This document shows, one piece after another, positions 52,535 to 60,460 of a DNA stretch of 64,000 nt (position 1 is its first letter; every line of letters begins with the position of its first letter). A program made the translations under genes and the position numbers. The stretch comes from Kuenenia sp039794105 (GTDB lineage Bacteria; Planctomycetota; Brocadiia; Brocadiales; Brocadiaceae): assembly GCF_039794105.1 (NCBI RefSeq), contig NZ_JBDIWA010000003.1, forward strand, positions 1-64,000. The letters are read 5' to 3'. The notes beneath the pieces are model-generated. The model was not told the origin of the DNA. It worked only from the letters and a program-made list of their open reading frames with translations, and did no database searches.

Positions 52535-53077
52535 TCATATTTCTGCCGGATAACAAATTGTGACGATCCACCCTTTAAGGTGTCTTTCTGGTATTGCCCA
52601 AATCTCCCCGGTTGCGTCCGGTATCTTGATAATTCCCGAGGTGCCTTTATCAAAGGCTTCCTCGGCGGCACGAATAATGTCGTCCACGTTTGGCAGCGCG
52701 CCAACGGTCGCCGTCGTGTAACAGAGCGCCTCTCGCTTCGGCTGGGTAAAGCCCTCGCACTCCGGCGGAATGGGGCAGCCCTTGAGTTTTAGGAACCTCA
52801 GCATGAATGCCACTGAGTAATCCCCACAGTTCACGCAACAGGCGTAGCCGGCGTTGCTCTCGCAGGAGGCTACATACTCCCGCGCCTCGTCTATTGTGGC
52901 GGGGCCTTCTTCCATACAAGCACATTCAGGGCAGATAGGATGCCCGCACGAGGGGCACAATACCTCTGATTTCTGTATAGGTTCCTTGAATTCGACGTAG
53001 CCTCCGTGGATATCGCAGTTAAATCCGCTCACCAGTCCCTTTTTGTTGCAAATCTTCCCATCAATTACTTTTTTCAT
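52535..53077 (-). CDS. hypothetical protein with double zinc-ribbon-type cysteines
   Basis: 180 residues. It opens with the MKKVIDGKI segment shared with the gene downstream, then has cysteine pairs CPSCGHPICPECAC and CCVNC that look like zinc-ribbon knuckles, and a C-terminal domain with DDIIRAAEEAFDKGTSGIIKIPDATGEIWAIPE. The repeated start means the N-terminal eight residues may be a hitch-hiking cassette rather than part of the fold. The gene lies between the interrupted family member and the HEAT-like gene. No function known. Confidence 0.55.
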   Translation of the reverse strand: MKKVIDGKICNKKGLVSGFNCDIHGGYVEFKEPIQKSEVLCPSCGHPICPECACMEEGPATIDEAREYVASCESNAGYACCVNCGDYSVAFMLRFLKLKGCPIPPECEGFTQPKREALCYTTATVGALPNVDDIIRAAEEAFDKGTSGIIKIPDATGEIWAIPERHLKGWIVTICYPAEI

Positions 53078-53110
53078 CCTTTACCCTCCCGTAATAACCC
53101 GACACCATTT
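53050..53110. repeat. 61-bp perfect direct repeat, copy 2
   Basis: Second copy of the start cassette, here in front of the 180-residue zinc-ribbon-type gene. The identity across the non-coding part argues for recent duplication or gene conversion rather than selection on the protein. Confidence 0.8.
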
Positions 53111-53212
53111 CCGACCCGGGACGCCACAGGCCAGTACTATCTTAATCCCTACTTAATCCCCTTTGCCCACAATGCCAGAATCTTTACCGTACAAAACCGG
53201 CGTTGCCATGCT

Positions 53213-53647
53213 TCATCTTGCTATAGATTGGAAGCGGATCACCCGGCATTGGTTTTTCTTTAGCTCCCTTTCCCCGCGGTCTTCCTCCTTAAATTTGGCA
53301 TTCCTGGTTTCATAAAGCCAGTTTATTTTTTTAATAGTCGCCTCCCGGACCTCCTGGTTTTCCCCCCCCAATATTCCTATTAGTTTGACTATTAATGCTA
53401 GATTTTTTACCATACCCCTATGTCCTTTCCATACACTGCCGACTATTAGTTTGACTATTAATGCTAGATCTTCCGTTGAATCCGTTTCGTCTAAATCCAT
53501 TTCATCCATTTTTCTAAAATACCAGTTTATATCTGCGATAGCCACCCTCCTGACGTCCTGGTTTTCCTCCTGCAACATTCCTATTAGTTTGACTATTAAT
53601 GCTTGATCTTCCGTTAAATCCATTTTTCTAATATCCTTTCTTCCCAA
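53213..53647 (-). CDS. small HEAT-like repeat protein
   Basis: 144 residues with a repeated unit: ALIVKLIGMLQEENQDVRRVAI (from residue 16) returns as ALIVKLIGILGGENQEVREATI (from about residue 87), with a partial third unit between (LALIVKLIVG). The xVRxxAI element is typical of HEAT-type helical repeats, which serve as protein-binding surfaces. At DNA level the block TATTAGTTTGACTATTAATG occurs three times (near 53378, 53445 and 53580), so the repeats arose by recent duplication. Partner unknown. Confidence 0.55.
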   Translation of the reverse strand: MGRKDIRKMDLTEDQALIVKLIGMLQEENQDVRRVAIADINWYFRKMDEMDLDETDSTEDLALIVKLIVGSVWKGHRGMVKNLALIVKLIGILGGENQEVREATIKKINWLYETRNAKFKEEDRGERELKKNQCRVIRFQSIAR

Positions 53648-53757
53648 AAATCACAATTCCAAACATGACAGACCTCAAAGTTTTCAGAAAATGTCTTTCC
53701 ATTGCCCGGATACATGGCAATTTCTCTTGTAGCCATGTGGATCATGCTCCTTTCTTT

Positions 53758-54438
53758 TCATTGCTCATGTGGCGCCTCCATTATCAAAAAATGAAAATTG
53801 ATTGTTATAATTTCAGAAACGAAGACTTCAAACTCATCCATAATCCTATTTAATGCAGCGCTGATGCCGCAGTACAAGAGGGGGTCAAAAACGTCATCCA
53901 GCATGCTCGCTTGAGCTGCGCCCTCTACCGCGCACGATAATACTGCCAACCTGGTAAAAATATTTTTAAGTCTAGAAGGATTGCCAACGTCAAAGACTAC
54001 TCGTCCGAACTTATCCATAATCCTATTTAATGCATCGCTGATGCTGAGGTACACGCAGGGGTCAAGAACTCTACCCTGCATGCTCGCTTGAGCTGTGACC
54101 TCTACCTTGTACGATAATTTTTTTAACCTGAGAAATTCATATTTAAGTTTAGTAAGATTGTTAATTGCCAATATTTCGGAGGAACGCTCACAGAGAAAGC
54201 CGCTGGTGCGCCGGTCTGCCAGCCACTGCACAGTTTCCTTATCTGTAAGAGGGTATATACCGGAGTGTGCGATTGCGTTTTTGATACCATAGGCTATAAA
54301 ATAATCTCCATTTTCCGTAATATACAAGTCTTCTTTTTCTGTTTCTGTGAGGCAGCTAATATTTGTATACAACAACTCCGATGTTTCGGTGTTGTATATT
54401 TTACCCTGGCAAACTTGTTTCATTTTTTCAATCTCCAT
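53758..54438 (-). CDS. GKIYNTET-family protein with an internal duplication
   Basis: 226 residues. Residues 1 to about 75 are the same family as the interrupted gene at 52212-52499 (GKIYNTETSELL, then EDLYITENGDYFIAYG and IYPLTDKETVQWL). The rest holds two copies of one segment: LSYKVEVTAQASMQGRVLDP followed by SISDALNRIMDKF, and LSCAVEGAAQASMLDDVFDP followed by GISAALNRIMDEF. Each copy would make two or three helices. The start could be at the second methionine (MKQVCQ). It has a promoter with a palindromic operator at 54614-54648 and a terminator-like hairpin in the leader. Function unknown. Confidence 0.6.
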   Translation of the reverse strand: MEIEKMKQVCQGKIYNTETSELLYTNISCLTETEKEDLYITENGDYFIAYGIKNAIAHSGIYPLTDKETVQWLADRRTSGFLCERSSEILAINNLTKLKYEFLRLKKLSYKVEVTAQASMQGRVLDPCVYLSISDALNRIMDKFGRVVFDVGNPSRLKNIFTRLAVLSCAVEGAAQASMLDDVFDPLLYCGISAALNRIMDEFEVFVSEIITINFHFLIMEAPHEQ

Positions 54439-54507
54439 AAAAAAACAAAAAAAATAAAATACAAATCAGGCAAACTTTCCCGGCGTCATCCCCCTCCTTC
54501 CTGAAAT

Positions 54508-54559
54508 AAAAAAGGCAACAAACACCCTTGAATGACGGTTCAAGAATGCCGTTGCCTTT
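54508..54559 (-). terminator. terminator-like leader hairpin (candidate attenuator)
   Basis: AAAGGCAAC at 54511-54519 pairs with GTTGCCTTT at 54551-54559, with an inner CTTGAA/TTCAAG stem. On the minus strand it is followed by TTTTTTATTT and then a strong GGAAGGAGGGGG site and an ATG (54489) opening a 7-codon frame. It lies between the promoter at 54620-54648 and the gene at 54438, so it may stop part of the transcription. A related leader lies at 63284-63327. Confidence 0.6.
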
Positions 54560-54613
54560 AGCTGCCTGTTTTATCAGGCATATTCTCTATGGCGTCCGTC
54601 AACACCAGTATTT

Positions 54614-54648
54614 GAGTACGTTTACCGTACTCTCAAACTATTTGTCAA
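54614..54648 (-). promoter_or_regulatory. promoter with GAGTACG operator palindrome
   Basis: On the minus strand TTGACA (complement of 54643-54648), 17-base spacer, and GTAAAC as -10 (54620-54625). A perfect 7-bp inverted repeat, GAGTACG/CGTACTC (54614-54632, 5-base centre), straddles the -10, as a repressor site would. It drives the 53758-54438 gene. Confidence 0.5.
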
Positions 54649-54696
54649 GTGTTATTTATTCTTACGCTTACTTTTGTGTTTTTTCAGGCTATCACG

Positions 54697-54786
54697 TCAA
54701 AACCAGGCAAGGCATACGCAGAGAAACGCTCTGATGATTTCGAACAGGAACAAATATGACAGCATGTCGATAAAGTTTATGTTCAT
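54697..54786 (-). CDS. 29-residue hydrophobic membrane peptide
   Basis: A short frame beginning ATG 54786 (MNINFIDMLSYL), then a single hydrophobic helix (FLFEIIRAFLCVCLAWF). GGGGGG lies nine bases upstream, a strong ribosome site. The longer frames reaching 54886 or 54942 would overlap the structured RNA region and are less likely. Small membrane peptides are common in phage elements; holin-like or regulatory roles are possible but unsupported. Confidence 0.35.
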   Translation of the reverse strand: MNINFIDMLSYLFLFEIIRAFLCVCLAWF

Positions 54787-54813
54787 GTTTGTTGCCCCCC
54801 CCGGTTTTGTTCT

Positions 54814-54950
54814 GGTGGATATTGCCCACCCTGCATCGAAAAATATGGGCAGCGACCCCGGCGAAGGATTCCGGAGTCGCGCCCATGGCAGACGGGCAGT
54901 CTCTTTAAAGAGGCTGCCCGTGGGTGGAAGTCCCACAGGCACTTTTTTTT
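54814..54950 (+). ncRNA. candidate structured non-coding RNA with terminal hairpins
   Basis: Four consecutive stems on the plus strand: 54814-54830 (GGTGG/CCACC), 54845-54886 (a long hairpin with ATGGGC, GCGAC and CCGG arms, about 15 base pairs), 54893-54920 (CGGGCAGTCTC with its complement) and 54920-54936 (GTGGG/CCCAC), then eight Ts at 54943-54950, a terminator-like ending. No supported gene lies on the plus strand here. It matches no RNA family I recognise; the packing of four hairpins within 123 bases followed by a T run is the evidence. Confidence 0.45.
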
Positions 54951-55064
54951 AATTCAACTACCCGCCCGCCTCGGTAACCGGCAACGACACACCTGCAAAA
55001 AGAGTCGCCAGGGAACCCCAGTAACCCGTGACGTTTTTTCAGTTGTGCCGTCATCCGGACCATT

Positions 55065-55877
55065 TTAATAATTCAGCCATACACATTCCAGCGTCCGTGG
55101 TTTTGTGCCGCCGACGCTCTTGTGGCTGCCTTTGAAGGATTGCCGCTGATACCGCGTCCAGCCTGCGTAGTACTCGCTATGGAAGGGATGATCGGTATGG
55201 CTGATCATCACCTTGCCCTTGATTTCGTGCAGTAATTCTGCCAGGCGAACGTGGTCAACCATCCCAAACGTATCGGGGTAAAAGCGCTCGCACGATAAAT
55301 ATGGGGGATCGACATAAAAAAAAGTGCGTGGCGAATCATATTTTTTAATGCATTCCCAGAAAGATACACACTCAAAGAGGACATTTTCAAGCCTTTTTGC
55401 CATTTCGGAAAGGTTTTTTACAACATTCCTGAAGGTAACGCCAGGGTTTCTGCCTGTTAATGAAGGCGCGGCAAAGCCGCCATATTTTTGATCAGCGGCA
55501 AAGGTTAATCTGTTGAGGTAAAACCATTCGCTCAATGCAGGGATCAACTCGCCTGGCTTGCGGCGATGCCACTTGCGGTTTAAATGCTGCCAGTAGGTGC
55601 GCGAAATGGGCATGCTGTCTAAATATTCCTGTATTTCCCGGAGGATGTTGGGTTTGCGAATGGCGGAGAAAAACTCGATGAGGAAATTATCTTTGTCGTT
55701 AAGAATCTCTACCCGCGATGTTGGGCCTTTGGCGAATAACAGGCTCGCCCCGCCGCAGAAGGGTTCGCAGTAAACCACGTGGTCAGGGATAAACGCCCTC
55801 AGCCATGGCGCAAGACGCGCCTTGCCGCCGATGCGTGAAACAGGCGATTTCAGTTTTTTGAGTGTGCTTTGTATCAT
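55065..55877 (-). CDS. D12-class N6-adenine DNA methyltransferase
   Basis: 270 residues. SRIGGKARLAPWLRAFIP and EPFCGGASLLFAKG hold the AdoMet-binding motif (FCGGAS), and FFYVDPPYL the catalytic DPPY, in the order of the Dam/DpnII-type MTases. It would methylate adenine in a short target site. No restriction partner gene is visible, so self-protection from host restriction or a regulatory role fits better than a restriction-modification system. GAGGTAAAAAT precedes the ATG. It lies 26 bases downstream of the primase-helicase gene. Confidence 0.9.
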   Translation of the reverse strand: MIQSTLKKLKSPVSRIGGKARLAPWLRAFIPDHVVYCEPFCGGASLLFAKGPTSRVEILNDKDNFLIEFFSAIRKPNILREIQEYLDSMPISRTYWQHLNRKWHRRKPGELIPALSEWFYLNRLTFAADQKYGGFAAPSLTGRNPGVTFRNVVKNLSEMAKRLENVLFECVSFWECIKKYDSPRTFFYVDPPYLSCERFYPDTFGMVDHVRLAELLHEIKGKVMISHTDHPFHSEYYAGWTRYQRQSFKGSHKSVGGTKPRTLECVWLNY

Positions 55878-55903
55878 ATTTTTACCTCAGAAAAAGTTGT
55901 ATA

Positions 55904-58516
55904 TCAGATATCGTTGAAACTTTTGACTACGTGCCATGGGATAATGGTTAACCGTCTATTCTTAGTTGTTCCCTCTTCTATCCTGACCGTCCGTGAACAT
56001 GTAAACTTTCCGCCTTCGACCTTAATCCACTTCTTTTCCGCCCACGCTTTTAATACTCCCCTTACCGAGTATTTTTCTTGCCTCAAAACCTCTGCAAGCT
56101 TATGCGGATAAACCCCAATGTATTCCCCATCCTTCCACTGTCCATACGATTCACCATCGGTTTTTTTAAAGTATTTTTCATTACCGCTTGCCCATGACAT
56201 GAGAAATTGCATTGCACGTGTGCCGATATCAACATCCTCTAGCGATTCATCAATCACACGATCAAATACCTTGTCGATATTCTCCTTCGCCGTAACAGCG
56301 TCATCAATACCAAGAATATTGTTTACAAGATCAGCCGCCAGTTTTACTACCGCAAAATACTGACTGTACCTGTCGCCCACTTCTGAACTTGCTTCCGCCG
56401 ACAATGCCCGCTGGTACATCTTGTAATCCGATTTAAGCCTTGCCACTTCAACCTGGCTATTCCAAAGTGACAAAAGACCTTGTATGAATTTTATACCCGC
56501 ATGCCCATAGTTTTCTCGAATGCATTGTTTAAGATCATTAATAAACTCAGCGCCCGCATTCGGGAAAGGGCTGCCATACAGTTCAATAGTCCGCGCCCTC
56601 GCACCTGAAAAATTTGTGCATTCGCACAATGGACGTTCGCCGGTTGAAAAACAGATGGTGTGCCAAGTAGGGGTATGCCTGATGCCTGCCGTTGATCCCC
56701 GTCCCCTGCCTACTCCGTTTGCAACCTGATACAACATACTTGTCATAGTGCGGTCGTCAACTGTTTGCGAATCGTCTGGGAAGATGGGAATATCGCAAAA
56801 GAAATTCGCTATCCTTTCAAGAAATACCCGCGTTGCGTCCCATCCAAATACTAACCCGCCTGCTTCTTTATGAGGATTGCCCCACACACTGGCAGCAAGC
56901 TCAAGGACGGTTGTCTTGCCAAGGCTGGTCTGCCCCCAGAAGTCAATAATAAAATTGGGCGCTTTCAGCATCCGTAAGAGCGGCGCCGCAAATGATGCAT
57001 ACAGGGCAAAAGCCGCGTAGGGGTGTTTTATCGCGGGTTCTATACCCATTCGCCATTTTTCATATGCCCCTGATGGTTCTAATGCCTTGACGAAGCGCTC
57101 GAAACCCGGTTCGGGGAAAAACTCAACGGAGATATCCTCCCCGTCTTGAAAAGTCTTGTTTCCCTGCACCATTTTATTGAGGATAAATACCTGTTTGCCT
57201 TCAATAGTTTTTCTGCCAACGCCCTTGGAAATATATGTTCGTGGAATAATATTCATATTACACGCCTCAAAGGTTGCAAGGTATTCAACCATTTTTCCAG
57301 CATTGCGGCTGTTCACCGGCAGTCCCTGATCGGAAATTTCCAGTATTTTTTTCGAGTCTGAAATGACACGTTTAGATACCCATGTATATTTCAACTTGCC
57401 GTCCCTTTTGAAGGCAATTCTCACGTCTTCAAGGCCAAGCTCCACGTCTATAGCTCTTCCAACGATGAAAACCGGCGCATAAAAGGCAGGTTTTTTCACA
57501 GAGGTATTGCCGTAGTAGGTTGTTTGAACAACGCGACCCTCTTCAACCTCAAATCCTTCGGGTTCGATAAACTTAATCCCGGCAATCTCTTTGATCTCAC
57601 ACAAAACCTCTTTTGCATTATCAACCAGTCGCTGAAAATCCTCTTTAGTTTTCCCCATCGTAACAAAGTAATCCGTTACGTCCTTCCGGTCTTTGGAATC
57701 CATGCCGGACGGCCATACAATTGTTTTTATGCTGCCTGCAGTACCTTGAAGATGGTAAATCACTTTTTGCGATCCTTCTTTTCCAGCCTCGTCGTTATCG
57801 TATGCAAGGATTACATTGAGGCCACAAAAGAAAGCATTCCATTCCCGTTTCCACGTCCCGGCCCCGGCGGTGCCGGAGGTCGCAGGAAAGCCATTCTGAT
57901 TAAGCAGCAACGCCTTAAATTCGCCCTCAGTGATGATGATATAGGGCAAACCTTCCGGAGCAATATTGGGGTATAGCATTGCCTTCGCCCCTTTGGTCTG
58001 CGTCCCCTTGTGTTCCTTGATGGTCCATTTGTCGGTCGCAGCCTCCATGGGAATGGCATAGTGGTCGTTTTGGTATCCTATAAAGTATTTTTCTATCGTC
58101 TCAAGAGAAAGTCCGTATTTGCTGCGAAACGTCTGTAATGCAGTCTCGTTTTTTGTGAGTTGAGTATGAATGAGTTTCACCTGCTTTAAGCTGAGATACG
58201 CGGTTCCCCGACTTTTGGCATCAGGTTTAATTTGTCCGCCGCTGGCGGGGGTAGGTGGTGGAGATACTGCTTCCTCGCTAATCATTTTCATAGCGCCCTT
58301 TTTATCGAGATTATAGCGCAATTGCAGAAATATAACCGCGTCGCCCTTTTTCCCGCATGCGAAGCAATTGAACATGCCCTTTTCCAGGTTTACTGAGAGG
58401 GAGGGGTGTATATCGTCGTGGAAAGGACAGAGACACGAAACCTCTGCCTTGCCGTTTGCCTCAAATTTAGGTATGTGCTTTGTATAAAAGCTACGAAAGT
58501 CAATTGTTTCTTTCAT
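55904..58516 (-). CDS. CHC2-zinc-finger primase fused to a DUF927-type helicase
   Basis: 870 residues in three parts. Residues 25-70 form a CHC2 zinc finger (C30, H33, C51, C54). Residues 190-250 form a toprim domain (E197 in ITEGEFKAL, D240 and D242 in YDNDEAG), the polymerising site. From about residue 320 comes a DUF927-type region and a helicase ATPase with Walker A G528-T535 (GQTSLGKTT). One protein thus supplies primer synthesis and unwinding, as the replication proteins of P4-like satellites and some phages do. It is the best evidence that the element replicates. The iteron-like repeats at 63751-63944 are the likely origin partner. Confidence 0.87.
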   Translation of the reverse strand: MKETIDFRSFYTKHIPKFEANGKAEVSCLCPFHDDIHPSLSVNLEKGMFNCFACGKKGDAVIFLQLRYNLDKKGAMKMISEEAVSPPPTPASGGQIKPDAKSRGTAYLSLKQVKLIHTQLTKNETALQTFRSKYGLSLETIEKYFIGYQNDHYAIPMEAATDKWTIKEHKGTQTKGAKAMLYPNIAPEGLPYIIITEGEFKALLLNQNGFPATSGTAGAGTWKREWNAFFCGLNVILAYDNDEAGKEGSQKVIYHLQGTAGSIKTIVWPSGMDSKDRKDVTDYFVTMGKTKEDFQRLVDNAKEVLCEIKEIAGIKFIEPEGFEVEEGRVVQTTYYGNTSVKKPAFYAPVFIVGRAIDVELGLEDVRIAFKRDGKLKYTWVSKRVISDSKKILEISDQGLPVNSRNAGKMVEYLATFEACNMNIIPRTYISKGVGRKTIEGKQVFILNKMVQGNKTFQDGEDISVEFFPEPGFERFVKALEPSGAYEKWRMGIEPAIKHPYAAFALYASFAAPLLRMLKAPNFIIDFWGQTSLGKTTVLELAASVWGNPHKEAGGLVFGWDATRVFLERIANFFCDIPIFPDDSQTVDDRTMTSMLYQVANGVGRGRGSTAGIRHTPTWHTICFSTGERPLCECTNFSGARARTIELYGSPFPNAGAEFINDLKQCIRENYGHAGIKFIQGLLSLWNSQVEVARLKSDYKMYQRALSAEASSEVGDRYSQYFAVVKLAADLVNNILGIDDAVTAKENIDKVFDRVIDESLEDVDIGTRAMQFLMSWASGNEKYFKKTDGESYGQWKDGEYIGVYPHKLAEVLRQEKYSVRGVLKAWAEKKWIKVEGGKFTCSRTVRIEEGTTKNRRLTIIPWHVVKSFNDI

Positions 58517-58736
58517 TTTTTACTCTCCCTGCGTGTTTGCGATACGTTTCAGCCAGTGCTTTGAGAACCAGCATAATTTCCGCTCGGTGAGCATCGAGGC
58601 CATCAAGGAAGCAAAGAAATGAAAGCGCTTTGACTCGCCTGACAAGGCGCGCCCGATTAGGGGTAGGGCATTTGAGGCACAACTTGAAACCTGCTAGAAT
58701 TTCCTTTTTTGTGGGGTTTTTTTTCATCTTTTTCAC
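58500..58736 (-). CDS. small basic protein overlapping the primase-helicase start
   Basis: 78 residues, Lys/Arg-rich, helical: KKEILAGFKLCLKCPTPNRARLVRRVKALSFLCFLDGLDAHRAEIMLVLKALAETY. It overlaps the primase start by 17 bases, so the two are translated together. Possibly a replication accessory or DNA-binding factor. No family recognised. Confidence 0.5.
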   Translation of the reverse strand: MKKMKKNPTKKEILAGFKLCLKCPTPNRARLVRRVKALSFLCFLDGLDAHRAEIMLVLKALAETYRKHAGRVKNERNN

Positions 58737-58870
58737 CTTCGATTTTTGGTTGATTTTTCGTAACTTTTTAACCCTTCCAGTTTGGCAAGGATAACGGCGG
58801 GGGCGGAATTTCGGCGAGACCGCCCCCTAAAGTCGGCGATGGAGGTACGCCGCCGACCGACCGCATTTTT

Positions 58871-59077
58871 TTAAAACTCCTGGCTGCGCTCCGCTACTGT
58901 ACAACTTTCAAGCCACTTGTCGATCTCGCCCTTCCGGAAGCGTATGAGTCGACAGCCCGCAACACGGATGGTGGGAATTTTCCTCAGCCATACCAGCCTG
59001 TAGATACCGCCCGACCCCATGCCCAGGTACTTCGCAAGTTCCGTTACATTCATTATTTGATCGTCTTGCTTTGCCAT
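58871..59077 (-). CDS. excisionase-like MerR-type helix-turn-helix protein
   Basis: 68 residues with a single winged-helix (HTH_17/excisionase) domain: MNVTELAKYLGMGSGGIYRLVWLRKIPTIRVAGCRLIRFRKGEIDKWLES. Such small proteins act as excisionases or regulators of the integrase. A GGGGGG ribosome site precedes the ATG. It lies in a run with the 59053-59358 gene (overlap of 25 bases). Confidence 0.8.
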   Translation of the reverse strand: MAKQDDQIMNVTELAKYLGMGSGGIYRLVWLRKIPTIRVAGCRLIRFRKGEIDKWLESCTVAERSQEF

Positions 59078-59358
59078 GTGCCCCCCTTTAATTTTTTCAA
59101 AATTTTTTCAGGTATATTCTGCTGGTCGATTACCTCAAAAAACAGCTCGTAGCGGGTCATCTCTGAAAAGTCGCCGTGCGCGCCAATTCGTTTCGACCGT
59201 TCCACACGTGCCTCCACACTCGTCCCCCAAAAGAGTGTCTTGTCTGAGAGTTCGTCTTCCTGAATGAGATCGCCGGCATTGCTGATCCAATACGGAACTG
59301 GCTTCATCCCATTCTGGTTAAGATATACCTTAAAACGATACATTTTTTTTATATCCAT
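59053..59358 (-). CDS. hypothetical protein of the element
   Basis: 101 residues, possibly alpha/beta (MYRFKVYLNQNGMKPVPYWISNAGDLIQEDELSDKTLFWG). No family recognised. Its stop overlaps the excisionase-like gene, so they probably share a transcript. Confidence 0.5.
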   Translation of the reverse strand: MDIKKMYRFKVYLNQNGMKPVPYWISNAGDLIQEDELSDKTLFWGTSVEARVERSKRIGAHGDFSEMTRYELFFEVIDQQNIPEKILKKLKGGTWQSKTIK

Positions 59359-59374
59359 TTTTATCCTTTCAAAA

Positions 59375-60196
59375 TTACTGGTAGTCGTCAGGGATCAAAA
59401 GATCCTCTTCCGCCTCTTTCAAAGTTTTCGTTTTAAGTGGTTTTTTTTCCGATTTCTGGTTGCAAATCTCGCAATTTGCTCTCAGGCACAGCTCGTCAGA
59501 ATGGTCCTCTGATGCCTTGTAATCCCCTACTAATAGATCGTCGTAATTATTTCCCATCTCGATTTCCCCTGTTTTATTTGATTTAACGCCCATGCCCGGT
59601 TGTGCTCCCAGGTAAACAAGGCTGCCTTCTGCTGCTTCCGTCGCCCTTCCTACCCCTCGATATTCACGATATAAGATTTCCCCTTCGTGGCCTGTTATTG
59701 GCACAAGGGCTTCCGCGCGGAAGCCGATGGATGCGTAGTCGTAAATGCCCGCGTCGATTTTGGTGATGGTTTGTTCGTCAATGCCATTTCTAGGAATATA
59801 AAACCAGGGGGATAGGACCTGAACTTCTGAAACCCCAAGGGGCAAAAAGAGATCCTCCCCAAGGTTTTTCTTGGCTTCTTGGACGGTCATCCTTTCAATC
59901 TCAACGTCAAAGAATTTGCCAATAGCATTTTTCCTTGATTCAAACTTGCCATGATCGAATAACATAGTTTTCCTAATAATTGTCTGTGCGAAACGCTCCA
60001 GCACCTCTTCTGAAAAACGCTCGCCGTCCCGGTCAATGGCGTTGTGCGCCAGCCGAAGCTGTCCGATATATATTTCGTCCGTTTCAAACTTGCGGCGTGT
60101 GAACGTGTTGATTTTTTCTAACTGTGCCTCCGTCGGTCTGGTTGGCGAAACCTTAAAGGGGTGGTTAGTTTGTAACTGTTTTTGACCTTGGTGCAT
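59375..60196 (-). CDS. HK97-type prohead-protease-like protein
   Basis: 273 residues. LRLAHNAIDRDGERFSEEVLERFAQTIIRKTMLFDHGKF resembles the start of HK97 prohead proteases, with H82 in FDHGK as the catalytic histidine and S156 in DYASIGFRA at the serine position. The C-terminal tail has CLRANCEICNQK, a metal-binding-like cysteine set, which is unusual for such proteases. AAAAGGAGGCAG precedes the ATG. A capsid-maturation enzyme without visible capsid, portal or terminase genes is odd; satellites sometimes keep such genes, and the rest may be beyond the window. It overlaps the RHH gene by 32 bases. Confidence 0.5.
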   Translation of the reverse strand: MHQGQKQLQTNHPFKVSPTRPTEAQLEKINTFTRRKFETDEIYIGQLRLAHNAIDRDGERFSEEVLERFAQTIIRKTMLFDHGKFESRKNAIGKFFDVEIERMTVQEAKKNLGEDLFLPLGVSEVQVLSPWFYIPRNGIDEQTITKIDAGIYDYASIGFRAEALVPITGHEGEILYREYRGVGRATEAAEGSLVYLGAQPGMGVKSNKTGEIEMGNNYDDLLVGDYKASEDHSDELCLRANCEICNQKSEKKPLKTKTLKEAEEDLLIPDDYQ

Positions 60197-60362
60197 TTCT
60201 ATCTGCCTCCTTTTTTAAATTTTTTTTAAGATGCATCGACACGGCGGAGCGCACAAATTCTGAAAAAGTTTTATCAATTTTAAAGCAATACAACTTAGCC
60301 TGTTGGTACATACAGTGGTCAAAATAAATTGTGCATAATCTCCGGCCTTCACTTTTGTTCAT
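60165..60362 (-). CDS. ribbon-helix-helix-like DNA-binding protein
   Basis: 65 residues: RRLCTIYFDHCMYQQAKLYCFKIDKTFSEFVRSAVSMHLKKNLKKE. A beta strand then two helices with a conserved TFSEFVRSAV turn are the RHH (CopG/Arc/MetJ) pattern. It could repress its own promoter or act as an antitoxin-type regulator. It overlaps the prohead-protease-like start by 32 bases and is preceded by an AT-rich stretch. Confidence 0.55.
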   Translation of the reverse strand: MNKSEGRRLCTIYFDHCMYQQAKLYCFKIDKTFSEFVRSAVSMHLKKNLKKEADRNAPRSKTVTN

Positions 60363-60460
60363 TTTATTTGTCTCCTTTCATCTGAAAAATGTTTAAAAAA
60401 TGTTTTTTGATTAACTACTTGCATCTTAAATATTTAATTTTCTTTTAAAACAAAAAACAT

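Noticed and set aside
54697..54942. Longer minus-strand frame of 81 codons including the 29-residue peptide
   Set aside because: It runs through the hairpin-rich region and starts without a ribosome site; the short frame from 54786 has a strong one.
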